Made by a program: the position numbers and the translations under genes. The notes under the pieces were generated by a model. That model saw only the letters and a program-made list of their open reading frames with translations, did not search any database and had not been told where the DNA came from. Positions 31,207 to 44,600 of a DNA stretch of 64,000 nucleotides are shown here, one piece after another; position 1 is the first letter of the stretch; each line of letters opens with the position of its first letter. Origin of the DNA: Zygnema circumcarinatum (taxonomy: Eukaryota; Streptophyta; Zygnematophyceae; Zygnematales; Zygnemataceae); assembly GCA_037447605.1 (NCBI GenBank), contig CM074821.1, forward strand, positions 26,290 through 90,289, given 5' to 3'.

Positions 31207-32633
31207 AGGCAGCGCTTCTGAGTGCAATCCTTGACCGCGGAGTGACGGCCTCCATAAAGTCAAGGCACTTTGTCAGCCTCCTCGCCAAAGTCAGCATGTC
31301 GGTTGTGTGACATGAGTCGCGTGCGGCCGCCGGAGAGCGCCGCGTGAATCTGTACGGACGCGCCGCCGACATTCAGGGTGGGCCGCCGCCGGGATGACGC
31401 GATGGCGCCACGTGGTGGGCCGAACGATGCGGTGGAGACCACGTGGCATCCGCCAATAGGAGGTCGCCACGCAGGTCAACCCACAAAATCAGAAAACCGC
31501 CCTCCGGTCGTTAACTTTACGCCGGAATCCATTGACTTTATCGAGGGAGGGCCTGTGCGCCGCCGTGCGCTGTCGCAGTGCCGCTCCGTCCGGCGGTGAG
31601 CGGTGAGCGATGCCGCGACGGAGCGCGCAGCCGCGGATCAGACAGCGGGTCGGGCGCCCCTCCGCAACGAAAGCAGCGGTCATACAAGTTGGGCTTTACT
31701 TCATTCATTTTCGGCTTTCCGATGGTAGACTTCAGAGGACATTAAAGATGAGATAAACGATATTTCCCGGCTTTTTTTATGAATTTGAATAGCTCTCTAA
31801 CTGGTTGCCAACACCCAACACAAAACTTAACGACACACATGAGCTCACCTCACTTCTGTCTACTTTTCAATGCCCGAACAAACAGTCGCCCATGCCTGCA
31901 GTACAGTAATTTTGATTGAATAAAATTTTGTTCTTGAGGGCAATGTGGAAGCCAGCAGTCACACAGCCCACCAACCGCCCGTCTTGTTTTTGGCGCCAGC
32001 AATAAACCATCTGAAGTGTGCCCCATAGCTTTAAAAATACGAGCGGAACTGGCGATCGCATAGCACAAAAACGAAAGGAGTTGCAATTCTGTGCACGTCT
32101 CCAGGCGAGGGGGCAGCCTCGCTGGCAGCCCACCACACCTCCGCTAACGCCCTCGCCGCCAAGACCAACGGCAGCAGAACCGCAGGACAGCATGTAGCGC
32201 GAGGTGTTCGTCTGTCTTCATTGTAAACACAGCACCAAAAGACCTACCCAAGATGCATAGCATAGAAGAATGCTTGCGACCGAACTTTGCGGTAAGACGA
32301 AGCGACACGGAACCATGCAAACGCTCCGTAGTTACAAGGCAGGAGAAAGGAGAATTGGACAATAAGCAAGCTTGGGTCTCATTGGGAGATGCAGGCATCC
32401 AATGAGGCAGGGGCGAAAAGCCATCCCCCCCCCCCAGCATGCACAACTCTTTGCACTGCCCTCAGATGGCTCACTCTCCATGTCCGCGCTGGCACTGCAA
32501 ACTCGACAATATGAGAGGCAGAGACGAGCTCTTGCAGCCCCAGGAACCAGCTGCCAATTGGAAGGCGACAGGCGCAAAGACGGTCAGCCACCGGTTCCAT
32601 CCCACTGTTTATACCCACAGCAAACTACAGCGG

Positions 32634-35600
32634 CTACGTGAGCGGAGTCTGCTGTGGGAGGGCGGCTTCAGGCTGAGGCAGGCAGGCGGCAAGCACCGCG
32701 GCTGCCAGCGACCGGATGGCGGCGCTCTTGTCGGCCTGCGCCACAGCGGCCAGCACGGTCCTGACGTCTGCAGCCAGTGCGGGCCTGCCCTGCAGCATGC
32801 GCCGTCCCTCCGCGGAGGACAGGACCGCCTGCAGCCCCTCCAATGCCGACGACCGCACCTGCCACACGGAACCACGAGCACGTGATGTTCTGCTCTTTGC
32901 AAGCCAATAACCAGCACTTGCTGCAACACGTGGTGCTCAAACAAGCGGCGCGGAAGGTAATACCTGAGAGTGCTTCGGATCATCCACCGCCACCAGCAAA
33001 GCGGTCACAATGGCTTGCAGGTGTGGCCCAGCTGCGCCCTCGCCATCCTGCACACCATGGCCATGCAACCACGTGTTGGACAATAGGAATATTTTTCCGT
33101 TTGTAGCTGCGTCAAACAAGGACACAAACGACGACCATGATGTTTTTGTCGGTGGCCTATGCCGCACTCCTGCTGAGGTCCTCCTGAAACATCTCACCTT
33201 ATTGGAGAAGTTGGCTCCTGTCCAAGCAATTGTAAACTTCTTGGCAGCATCCGCAGCCGCCAGACGCACTGTGCACAGACATAAAAGCAAGTAAGTTTCA
33301 TTGCAAGCAATTCATACAGTCCAACAGTCGCATAGAAGCCCACGCCACAGGCTGTGCTTCTGTAAACCACTCTCAAGCCTTAAGTGCAGGGATTACAAAT
33401 AACTGAATAGGTGGTAGATGAAGCACGATTATGCACCTGTCCACGTTGACGACCCCAGGCTTGTCGTTAAAACAGTCACAATTGGCTCGGCCTGCCTGTT
33501 CAGAGTCTCGGGCGACCCGCCTTGGAGTGCGGCGGCGAGGCAGGCGATGGCAAGGACCACCACCGGCGGGCCGTTGCCGGCTGCCCCATTTGACGAAGAT
33601 GATGATGCCGGAACGGTCCCTGCAGCAGCTTGCACATCATATAAGCAGCCTTAATCACACTGTGTGCGACCAGCTTGTCTGAGGAGAGAGAGGGGACAAG
33701 GGAAGGAATGCCCTACGAATAGAGTTCCACTTACAAAGGATAAAAAAAACATCCAATTCATGGTAAGGACCGTTGAACTAAATTTGCTTACGAGTAAAGG
33801 CAAGGCAAAAGATGGCCAAACAAATGAAGTGTGTCCGCACCATCATTTGAAGGGGTGGGCGAAAGCGTAGGTTGAGTGCACATGTGAATCAAAGGCTGTG
33901 CCGCAAGGGCAAGCAGGTCGTGATTCTTGAACGCAAGCAGGACCTGCAGATGAATAAAGGATAATGAAGTACGACTTTGACATGTCCGGGAAGACAAAAA
34001 GGCATCCTGCTAACTGCAACCAATGCTGAATCGAGCTTATGGTTATCAGGATTTTCGGTTTGTCAAAGAGGGAATGTACATAATCCATTCTACTATGCGT
34101 GAACTGGTGCTGAATGCTTGGAGAAAGGATAAAAACAACAGAAACAACACACATACATGAAAGTAGCGACATTGTTGGAAACGGAGTGATTACCAGTTTG
34201 CTCTTTGTTTGCGCATCCAGGAAAAACAGAGTCCCTCACCTGTTCCAAGCAGCGTAATGCAGCCTCTTTAAATCCAACTTTTGGCCTCCCACAGGCCGCC
34301 AAAACTGCCTCTGCAACCATCACCGGACCCACACCTTCGTTTTCCGGTGCTTGCGCAGAAATGGCTGCTCTACAGTTTTTGCAAAGTGTAGATACTGCCT
34401 CCAGACATGACTCCTTGCCCTGCACCAACGAATGTCAACGCGAACAACTCAGCCTCCTGGTAGACTGCTCAAGTAAACCCAACTAGAGCCGGGGAACATA
34501 GGAAATTCAACTATCAGTTGGAGATCACTGGGCAGGCTCAAAAGTCAATTCCAATAAGGTACCATTGGCCAAAAACAAGGATACCTCGGCAAGCCATAAA
34601 GTCAAGTACAGCCTGTAATACGTGTGCATGCCGGCAAAGGGACACATTTGAAAACCACATTTTACTTAAGGTTTCAAGGCCTGATCGAGCACAACGTTCC
34701 CTTCTTCCTACAAAGACATCTCATCAGAAAGATCAGAGGGGCGAGCTTCCCACCTCCCAAAGCCGTCCAGGGAGTTCTTGCAGAAACGCCTTCAGCAACC
34801 GCTGCACATTCTCGCTTCCAATGTCCTCTCGAACAAGCTCCGCTAACGCAACAGTTGCCTCCGCACACTACACGCAGAGCCCACATTGCTGTAACCCTCA
34901 GGGCTGCTTTGAGGCTCCAAGGCAACCTTTTCGTGGACATTCCGATTCATCCAGATGCATGAAACGCAGTCGTGGACAGTTTGCCCGAAGCGCATGCCTT
35001 TACGAGAATATGCCATGAACAAGTTGCATCATCAGCAGAAAGGAGACAGCATTCACCTGCTTCTTGCGAGGCCAGGACGACGACTGCACGCCATCCACAA
35101 TAAGAGCTGTGGTCTCTGGCAGATAGAGTTGCACTGCAGCACTCGTGGTGCTTGTACTTTCGTCCCACACCTCCGAAAATAAATCCTTCACTGCAGTCTC
35201 AGGATCATGCCTGCAGCGGGCGTAACGCTTGGCATCAGCAATCGTCCCAAAAACCGTATAGACGATCCTCTGTCACAAAGCTCTACACATCAAGAATAAC
35301 CACAAAGGGTTTCTGATCTATGTCTGGGTGCTGCGACTGCATAACATAAGCCCAGACCTACGCAAGTTTAAGAGTCTGACAAACTGTAGACCAAACTTAT
35401 CAGTTAAGGAGCCAACAAACCTCGACATCAACAAACCCCCTAGCATTACCGAGCAATAAATGTGAGAGGCAGCAGCACTGTGGACTGCGCACTGAGCAAG
35501 TCGGAAGCCGATCGTGTGAGTTCGCGAATAAGGAGAGCGCTGCAGATCCGAGCCTCCTTCTCTCCCGCATAGAGTGCGGCTGCCTCCCCCACTAGACGAG

Positions 35601-38600
35601 TCACTCGAGCCTCGCCTGCACAGCGGGCCACGTCCACACTTGCAACGGCAAATGCGCGGCGAGCAGCAGAGCTCTTCTCAGACTTAGCGGCAGCGAGCAG
35701 CACCTGCAGCAATGCACGAGGGCAAATAAGAGCAAGTCAGCTCATGCTAGAACATGGTCGGTTGTACAAACCATCTCAGCAATAGAGTTGCTGTTGCATA
35801 TGTTCGAAGACTTTCCGCAAAGTAGCTCCTAGGCTCGTTATATCTGTCAAAATATGTCTACTCATGCGCTATGCTGAATGGCAAGTTCATGTCAAGTGAA
35901 TGCGACTGTTCAGGTTCCCAGCAGTGAAGGTTACACAGGTGGCAACACACACTGGCATCTGATGACGTCCCTAGGCCCCTTGGCTTTAAAAGTTACTTTG
36001 TTAAATAGTGCAAACGCTGCATGAGCGACCTGTTACACGGTTATCTAGCTAAGCTGGCATGCACTAAAATGCATAAAATCAGCTGACATCGACAGAAGGT
36101 CTTCTGGTAAATGAAACAGCCTTGCCTTAAGAAGTGGAGCGACATGCGGTTTCATTTGCAAGGGACCACACCTCTGCACAAGCTGCGATATGAAGCGCGC
36201 CACCCCAACTCTGCACCCTCACGTGATGCCATCTCTCATAAGCCCATTGCCCTACTCACAAAATCACCTTGTCAAGCACTCGAAAACTTGCAGTCTACCC
36301 AGTCCGCCGAACTCTGCAGGCGAAGTGCAATAAAAAAAAAGAACATGCAAACTATGCAAGCCAGCCAAGTAATCCCATGATCAGTGACAAATTTCCAGAC
36401 ATTCTTCACGCCCCAATTCCTTCCATTGGCCACGATTTTCCTAAAATTTTCCAGTATTCTAGCTGCAGTGGCCCGGATGCAGGGTCTGACCGCGTGTTGA
36501 GGCCGACCCCCGAGCGCGCCAGGTCCACGAGGCGCGGCGCGAGGGCGTCCAGCGTGGCAGCGTCCACGTGGCGCAGGCAGAGGTCCAGCGTGGCCCACAT
36601 GGGGGAGCCGCGCGCCACGCTCAGACGGGCAACCTCCAACTTGTGGGCGTCGATGCCAACTCGTTCCGCATGGAGCTGCGTTGCTCCATCACGCAGTCAG
36701 TTTCCGTTAACGAGTTTCTATGGCGAGCATATTGTCAATGGTTAATTGCAAAAACTGCTGCACACATCCTACCCATGCAACACCTAGTGCAGATTGTGTA
36801 TCTGCTGTGATCGTGAAACATCATAACGTTCCATCACAATGCACAGCCGGCTCCATGAAGTTCTCTGATTATTGGAAAACTGGCAATACCTCAGCATAGT
36901 TGAGCGTTTGATCTTCCAAGCTTGAAAGAGCTTCCAGCATGGCCGCTACTACATCGGGAAGCACCTCTCTCAACGCAGGCCCTGCTCCCTGCCAGCAGGC
37001 ACAGGCAGCCATGCCACAGGCAAACAAAGGCATTGGAGAGGCAAAATGTCATTGGAAGACGAGAAGTGGCCGGCCTCTTCCAGCAGGACTAAAAGACTTC
37101 ATGCTGTGACAAGTTCAGATCATGCCTACCTTGGCAAGTTTAGAAATGGTGGTGAGGGAAAACTGTCGCACTGTTGTGACTGAGCTGAGAATTCCTTGGT
37201 TGAGAAGAATGGGAAAGACAATCCGACAAGTAGCACTCGCATCCTTCTGCGGAGTTAGACTCAAGTCGCCAAGTCTGATGGAGAGAGAACTGAGCGTTCT
37301 ACAAAGTTTCTCCCCTGAGAGCCGCACTGACTCCTTGATGTCATCTGCCACTCGGAACGCCATGATCCACAGGTCGGCCAAGTAGGGAGACACCTATCCA
37401 CAGAGGCCCACATAGAGGATAATTCACTATTTGAAAAGGCTTTCGTTATCCAATAATGTTGCTGGCATAGATGCATCAGCATACCTCATCAAAACGCCGA
37501 GAAGGCAGGAGATCTGTGAGAGCTAAACAGGCCGACTCCCTTGCGCGCCATAGCCGAGAGCCTGCCTCCTTCAACAAATCCTGAAGACACAATCCACAGT
37601 TCGAACAATCAGACTTGCTATTCAACTTGCCATTCACACTCTTGACTTTTGACAGCAATAACCCCGAGTCAATAAAAGCAAAGGCGGGCTAAGTTCGCTT
37701 GCTACGCTCCCTATATCTTATCACTCCGCTCCCACTGCATGCTGCATCAGGGATAACTTCACAAAACCCCGTGTCACCCACTCTCACACAGACCTCATCC
37801 TGATTTACGAAACCTAAAGCTGGAATGACGTTCGAAGAAACGGACGATTCCTGGGTGATAGAGCCTTGCCTCCATAATGCCAGCCCAATGCTGGTCAATT
37901 GTTTTCTTAGGTTCGGCAATGAGAGCCCGCCAAATGTGCGCCATAGCATCCTGAATGGCCTTTGAAGGATCGTAGCGGTGGCGCAGAAGCTTTGGCACAA
38001 GAGCTCCAAGATGAGGCTGTAGCGCTTCTCCGGCCTGCTTCGCTATCTTGGCGAAGCCGAAAGCAGCTCCCCGCCGTGAGTTCAAAGAGGCCTAGCAAAA
38101 TGCGAGTCAAGTAGAAAATGTTCGGCGTATAGCTCTAGTTTCTTTCTTTCACCATACGCAAGGGGAGTGAAGCGTGAGAGACCCTATGCTAGTCAGGAGA
38201 GAAGCTTCAGAGTAGAATGCATGATGGTGCAGGGTAGAGAATGGCAAACTAAATAGTTATCTACAACGCACTTGACTACTGGAATCCCGAGAAAAATGTA
38301 GGATACAGCCAGGTACAGGTGTACATTATCATTTTGCAAATCGAAGTGATACAATCAAAAAATTGTAATGGTATACTCTCCTAACAAGTCAGACCACAGG
38401 GTAACAGGGCCCTTACTGTGCTAGGAGCACCTGCAGCAACAGGTTTGTGGAATGTTACATCCATATACATTTCAGTGCGGAGTAGGACAAACCTGATAAT
38501 TAGCCAGGTCCATGAACTTGTAAATAAGGTCCGGCTGTCCCATGTCTGTCGCCAAGGTACAAAGCTCCTTGTAGGTGTTCAAACTCCCGCCCCCCGGTGC

Positions 38601-41600
38601 CTTCCCAAGGGCATCATCACTGAATACCTCACTCTCCTCCATCAACTGCCACATTAAACCAAATGATCAAATGCAACCCATAATCAGATCGTCAATCCGT
38701 GTCCATTCCTCGACGAGTTCTCGTCGTTTTGCCAATCAGTGCAATAGTAAAGTAAGCTCACCTTAACGGCGCGCTTCTTCCGAGCAGACCCCGACAGAGC
38801 TCCCACTAGGGCCTCCACCAGCTGCTCGCGCAAAGGCGCGTCTGCGAGATTGTACACAAGGCTCATACCTCTGCTCGCCATTTCCTGTGTCAACTCATGG
38901 CTGTCCGCCAGCAGATTGGAGAAAGCTTCCTACCCGCCACCGAAGGCAGCCACACAATAAACAGCTCAAGTTCAGGGAAAGATTTGGCATGGACACGACG
39001 AATCACAGAAAAAAAAGCGGACTCACATAACGTCCTGGAATGACATGAAAAGCAGCAAGAAGACCCACGACTGCTTAAAAATGGAAAGAAAGGCGTAATG
39101 AGGGAAGGCAATGGTCATCCCTCCCTCCTGAGTGAGGCAAGCTACCTGGATATCAGGAAGCAGAGCCTGAATAGACGGAGAATGTCCCGAATACGTGACG
39201 AGCGACAACATCCAGACAGCGCCCGCACAGCGCTCTTCCTTTCGTGCGGACAGAAGGAGCTCATTCAACAGCTTTCCTTTGATCGCATCTTGCACCGCAG
39301 CGTTGCCATGAGCCTCCGGCGTGTTCTCGGTCATGACAATTTCGCGAGATTCGTCAACTTCAGATGCCAGGAAATTGTAAGAGGCGGTGAGGGATATGAA
39401 AGGCGTCCGTAGAAATGTGTCAGCAGTGACATTGTTCAGACCTCCCCATATTAGGGATAGGCTTTCTCCAACAGCGAAAAGCACATCTTCTGCCTGAGGC
39501 CAACTCACACAATACATGCATTTGTGATATGTGAGTAGTCCAAGCACTGAACACTCCCTTCATGCCCTCCAACCGGACATGAGATTGCCCTCGTAGTAAC
39601 ATGGCCTTCTCGTCGAGTGCATACAGGTAAAAGAAACGGTTGGTCGTACCTTAGATCGCGCGAGGGGAAACAGCGCATCGAGCACGGCGGCTGCCAGTGG
39701 CGGCTCTCCGTGGCAGAGATGGCCCAGAGCGAGGACGGCAGATTGGACCACCTTCACATCGCTGCTCGCCAGCAGTTCGCTCAGCCGCTTCACAACTCGT
39801 CTCCCGGAAATAGAAGCAGCGCTCACTCCTGAAGAAGCTTCTGCTTTGGCAGCAGCAGCAGTGTCTTGTCCAGAGGCTGACCCTTGTTCTGAGCAGCTCA
39901 GCCGGCCACCTTCAGAGAGAAGAATGGGACCACGCAGTCCGATGTGACCAAGGGCCTCTCCTGCAGTCTTCGACAAGCCTTCGGATGCGTCCTCCAAAAC
40001 AGCGACCAAGGCATCTGCAGTCGCTTCTTGCACATTGGAATCCACCTGCAATCACCCACATCCAAGGAAGGATTGCACTCTGGAACGAAGCAAGTACGCT
40101 CTCGAACGAATATTACTATTGACGATGGCCACCAAAAAGACCACAAAGGGGCAGGTTGGATGTTTGGGAAGCTTGCAAAAAGATGGCATCGTCAAGTCAC
40201 AAAACTAGAAAGCTGGCACAACAACAAATTCGGCCACTTTGAGTCTAAAAGCAGGGCGCTGACACGGGGCAATGCCTTCAGCTCGTCATCCTGCTGCTAT
40301 TGTAACTAAAAGACAAAAACTATGTCCGTTTCACAAAAGACAACAGGCATCTATCAAAAAAGATACCAATTCAATGGAATACTCTGCGCAGGCCATGCAC
40401 GACAATTTTTTTTACAGAGCAATCTGCAACTGAGTGCCGACATTACCATGGGGCGTCCTGTTCGCACTTGCGCGAGCACATAGCCGGCTGCGCTTAGTCC
40501 TCCCGCGATCTCTTCCAGTCTGCATCGCCCCTCACGACAGCACAATAAACTTCATCAAGAAACAATCACAGGATTAGCGGACATACTATCGAGTACTTGC
40601 GGCCAGGAAAACGTTACATACACCAGGTTCAGAAATACATATCGAGCTGGAAGCATGAACGCAGACACGATCACAGAAACAGCTATAAAGTACGTAAAAG
40701 AGCTCATGTAATTCAAAAAAGAGCTATCGACGTTAAACTTGACACAAGCTATGAAGTGTCCACTACCATGACTGCGACTGTTGAGCATGGGAGCATCACC
40801 AATCTAGCATACCTGTATTTTCCGGAGGAGTGCAACTTGGCAGGTGCTACGAGCTCCTGCAGAAGCTCAGTGGCTACATCCGGCCTCAACGCCTGACTGG
40901 TTATTCCCAAAACACGCGCGACCGTCTCCCTTGTGCTTGCATCCGCATGGCTCAAGAACTGCTTCAGCCAGGATAACCTCCCAGCATATTCACGGGCAAT
41001 TGCCTGAACACAAACATAACGGATGAATGCATGTTAGCATCGTAAGGCCATCCCTTCAAACATTGTCTACAATGTCAAAATAGACCATTGGATAGATGCT
41101 GGAGTTATCCTGCCACTGTCACGGTGAGAAAACAAACACAGTCACCGCTCGTTCTCGATTCTGAAGGAAACTGAATGAATGAATGAATTAGACGGATTAA
41201 TTTTACGTATAGGCAAACATATGAGGAGCCCAACATAGAAAGTCCGATGGTTGACAAAGATAAACTGTAATCAACTGCCATCACCTCGGGATAGTCAGCC
41301 GCCAATTCCAAAAGACCTTGGGCGGCCATAGCATGCAATGCCCACGAGCCATCCCGTGCCAGCCCGTGCTCCAAAATTAGTCGATACTGTTCATTGGGCC
41401 CTCCCTTCGCCTCTCCCTCGCCATTCTGCTCGCCTGCGGAGTGGAGTCCTTGCGTCTGATGGACTCTTTGAAGGAACTTGAGCATGGCAGCGTATGTGGC
41501 GGAAGGGAACATGAGCGTCTGTTCTCCGACCGGCGAGGGCGCCATAATCTGCGGCCGCTGCTGCACAATGCACGCCGCCATGTCCGCCAGCGTCGGCAGG

Positions 41601-44600
41601 GCGATGGGGCGGCCCTCAGCCTCCTCCGATTCCAGGGGAAAAAGACCTCGCTCTGCCAGTTCTCTGTGAGAGATTGAAAGGGAAATGATGAGTTTCTGCA
41701 GCTGTATGAACAAGATTCGCAACAAGAGACTGGAGGATGTGTCTTTCAAGGCTTTGTCCGAATAATAAGCAGAAATCTGGATCAATCCATAGACCGTCTG
41801 TGAATGACGTTTGGTTTAACAGTGCCAGAGTGAGCGTGGCTATAGTGGTCTTGTCATGACCGCATGTCGACGACTGTGCAGGAAGCATTGCAAGTCCTCA
41901 GGGCTACGCTGAGTAGCATGGAGTTCCAAAGTGAATAGCGAGAGAGAGAGCGAGAGAGAGCTACGGAGCAAACTTAATTTCAGTATACCACTCTGCAGCC
42001 TTTCCAACGTGCAGAGAATGTGTCAAAGAGTGGGAGGGGACGAAGTGCTCAGAGTGATTTGAAGTATTTCTTCTTGTCAAGTCACATGACGGTACTACCT
42101 ATCAAAAGCAAAAGTTCAAATCGCATAGTGGAAAACACTGGTCAAAATAACGTGCAGGGACAGAGCACCTTATTTCCAGTTTTTTGTCTCCACATCCCAA
42201 TATGCAAATGTAACGCGCCGACGCATGCGTCGGAGGAAACAGGCGACAAGCCCACTGCACGGCGCAGAATCGAGCTGCATCCTCTGTCTGCGAAATACGC
42301 AAAGCAAACACTCCTCCACGAAATGCATCATGGCTTACAGAATCGTATTCATCCTAACGAAATGAACGATGTGATGCGATTCATTCTGCGATGCAGTAAA
42401 GAGCCCGACGAAATATACAGGCTTGGCAAGGATCTTCTAGTCATGTTCCCTTTCTTCCTGTTCAACAATAACTAGCCAAGTATTCTAGTAACTACTTTGG
42501 TGGAGTAATATAAGACGCTTCGATTTTAAAATCGCAGCAAAAACAATTTTCAAAATATGTAGCCATCGAACTTCATTTCCAGGGGTGCCATAGAGATAGG
42601 GGACGAGGCATACCGCTGCCACGTTCTCGAGGAGAAGGGCCTCAATCTCGCGGTTCACATCGTCCACACATCCCTGCATAAGGAGCATACATCAAAATTA
42701 TTTGTGATGGAAAAGCAAGACCAAGCGACCCATTCTGTAAACCACAGAAACCTGTGAAAGGGCTGCATGTTCCGCATGCGGCCCAGTCAGTCAGTTGCTT
42801 TGCTAAAGCAGAGTAAATCCAGTAACGTAAGCAAACGAGTTCCCATCAGAATAGCTTCCAATGAAATCAATAATTTTTAGTCTGTTGATTTCACTTATTT
42901 GCAACAAGTTGCACGACAGGTCTACCTACAGTAGTAACCTGACCAATTCAGGCTGCTCACTAACAGACCAGCTCAGCCTCAAGCTCCACAGCGGCAGTCG
43001 AATAACAGACAACCATAGATCAAAGAAACAAAAAGAAGAGAAAAGAGAATTGCCATAAAATCAAATTGAGCTTACATCATACCGTGAGAAAGCCTTCCGC
43101 TCTACGACATGTCATACACATTAAGACCATTATCAACTGTCGACTCATCTCCTTTATAAAATCAATTTGTTCCTCATTGGTCCGATTAGTGAAGCGACGT
43201 CATGCGTTAGAACCAATGCTAAGCAAGGAGTGTTCACAAGGAAAGCTTCTTACTTGGTAAGCCCCTGAGAGGGCCGACACTGCCTCCTGCAGCACGGACT
43301 GGGTCGAAGCCGCTTCCTTGCGCAGCGCAGTGAACAGAGTCACTGCCATTTGAGCAGACCCCCTGCAAACAGAACATGCACGAGTTGTTCTCATTGAAAT
43401 GCCCGCTCTGAACCCGTCAATGGAAGCAATGCCCCTCTCAGCACAGGGAATGCTTGACTCACATGTAAGGTCGCTCGCACAAGCAGCTTCTTACAGGTTC
43501 AAGAGACATAGGTTCAGAGAAGATGGAGAGATTAAGGATCCGAGACGACAGAATACCTAAAGAGATGGGGCGCCCTCTGTGCGAGCTGGCCCACAGCCTG
43601 AAAGGTGAAGGCACGCAGCTGCTGCACCGCCTTGTCTGACCCAACGACCCGCCCCGGCAGAGAGATTTGCTGCAATAAGGGGATTATCAAGGTCTGCCGT
43701 TCGTACGCATGAAAATTCGACTAAATGGACGCTGAGAAAATGGACTGAGCGACAGCGAAGGTAACATGCATTGCTGTAATGTGAATGTGGTAATTAATCG
43801 ACAACTGGCGCAACCAAGCCTTACTGGGACAGGTCTGAATGAAAAAATAAATAGCAAAAGCTTAACGCGCACCAGAATCGTTAGCATTGGACTCCTCTAG
43901 CAACTTCATGAGGCCCGATAGAATCACAGGTGCCATGGGCTTCAGCTGCTCCTCCGTTGCCTGCAACTCAGAGCAGAAATTAGACGTAGGACAAAAAGAA
44001 AGCATACAAACCACTTGCGGATGACCCAACAACGAAAAGCCATTTCATTTTAACTCATCCACCAGCTGCATATAGGAAAAAGGTGCAGGATGCAAACTCA
44101 TTTCAATTTTAAAGAAACTTGTCAGGGATCGAATCCATCAGGGTCTCAGAACCCTGCAGCCTAACTCACATGTTTGAAGACCCACACCTGCGAACACCCC
44201 ACAAAGATGAAAAAAACAAGGTCAACACATGACGTGAGTCATTGGCTACACCATTTCTGCAGCACTGCGTAAAGAAGCTCACGCACTCCTAAACACGTGA
44301 CCCATTTTGCTTTTTGGCAACAGACTCCCTCCACAGCAGCCTTACTCAGGCGCCAGTCAGATAACCTTTGAGGCCAGGCTCTCCAAAAAGAAGAGATTCA
44401 CAAAACAAGCCTACAGGAAGTGAGCCCCTTTTCTGCCCGAAGCTCACCGCAAACTCCATTCCTGACTGCTTCAGTCTCATCGTTGCGCCCTCCCCTGTCG
44501 GCCCAGTCCATATTATGCCAATCAGAATGATCCTTTGAACCTATATGCAGCATCCACAACAATGCACTAGGCATGCAGGACAATCACCGCTAGGCCTGGC

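Larger units (their letters stand above)
30161..32633. other. intergenic region between transporter and ECM29
   Basis: Holds the transporter promoter, with a GTAC-word cluster at 30693-30756 (gtacatgtccatccgtacat, gtactgtactgtaccga), a CCCT run (30580-30622), a GGGA/poly-G tract (31163-31206), a GC-rich stretch with CCAAT-type words near 31450, and the ECM29 3' flank with a minus-strand TGTAA near 32330. Short frames of 60-130 codons show no recognisable protein. A small unrecognised gene cannot be excluded. Confidence 0.5.

Noticed and set aside
30565-31372. Several 90-130 codon frames in the transporter upstream region
   Set aside because: They translate CCCT/GGGA tracts and GC-rich DNA, with no recognisable motif or convincing splice structure.
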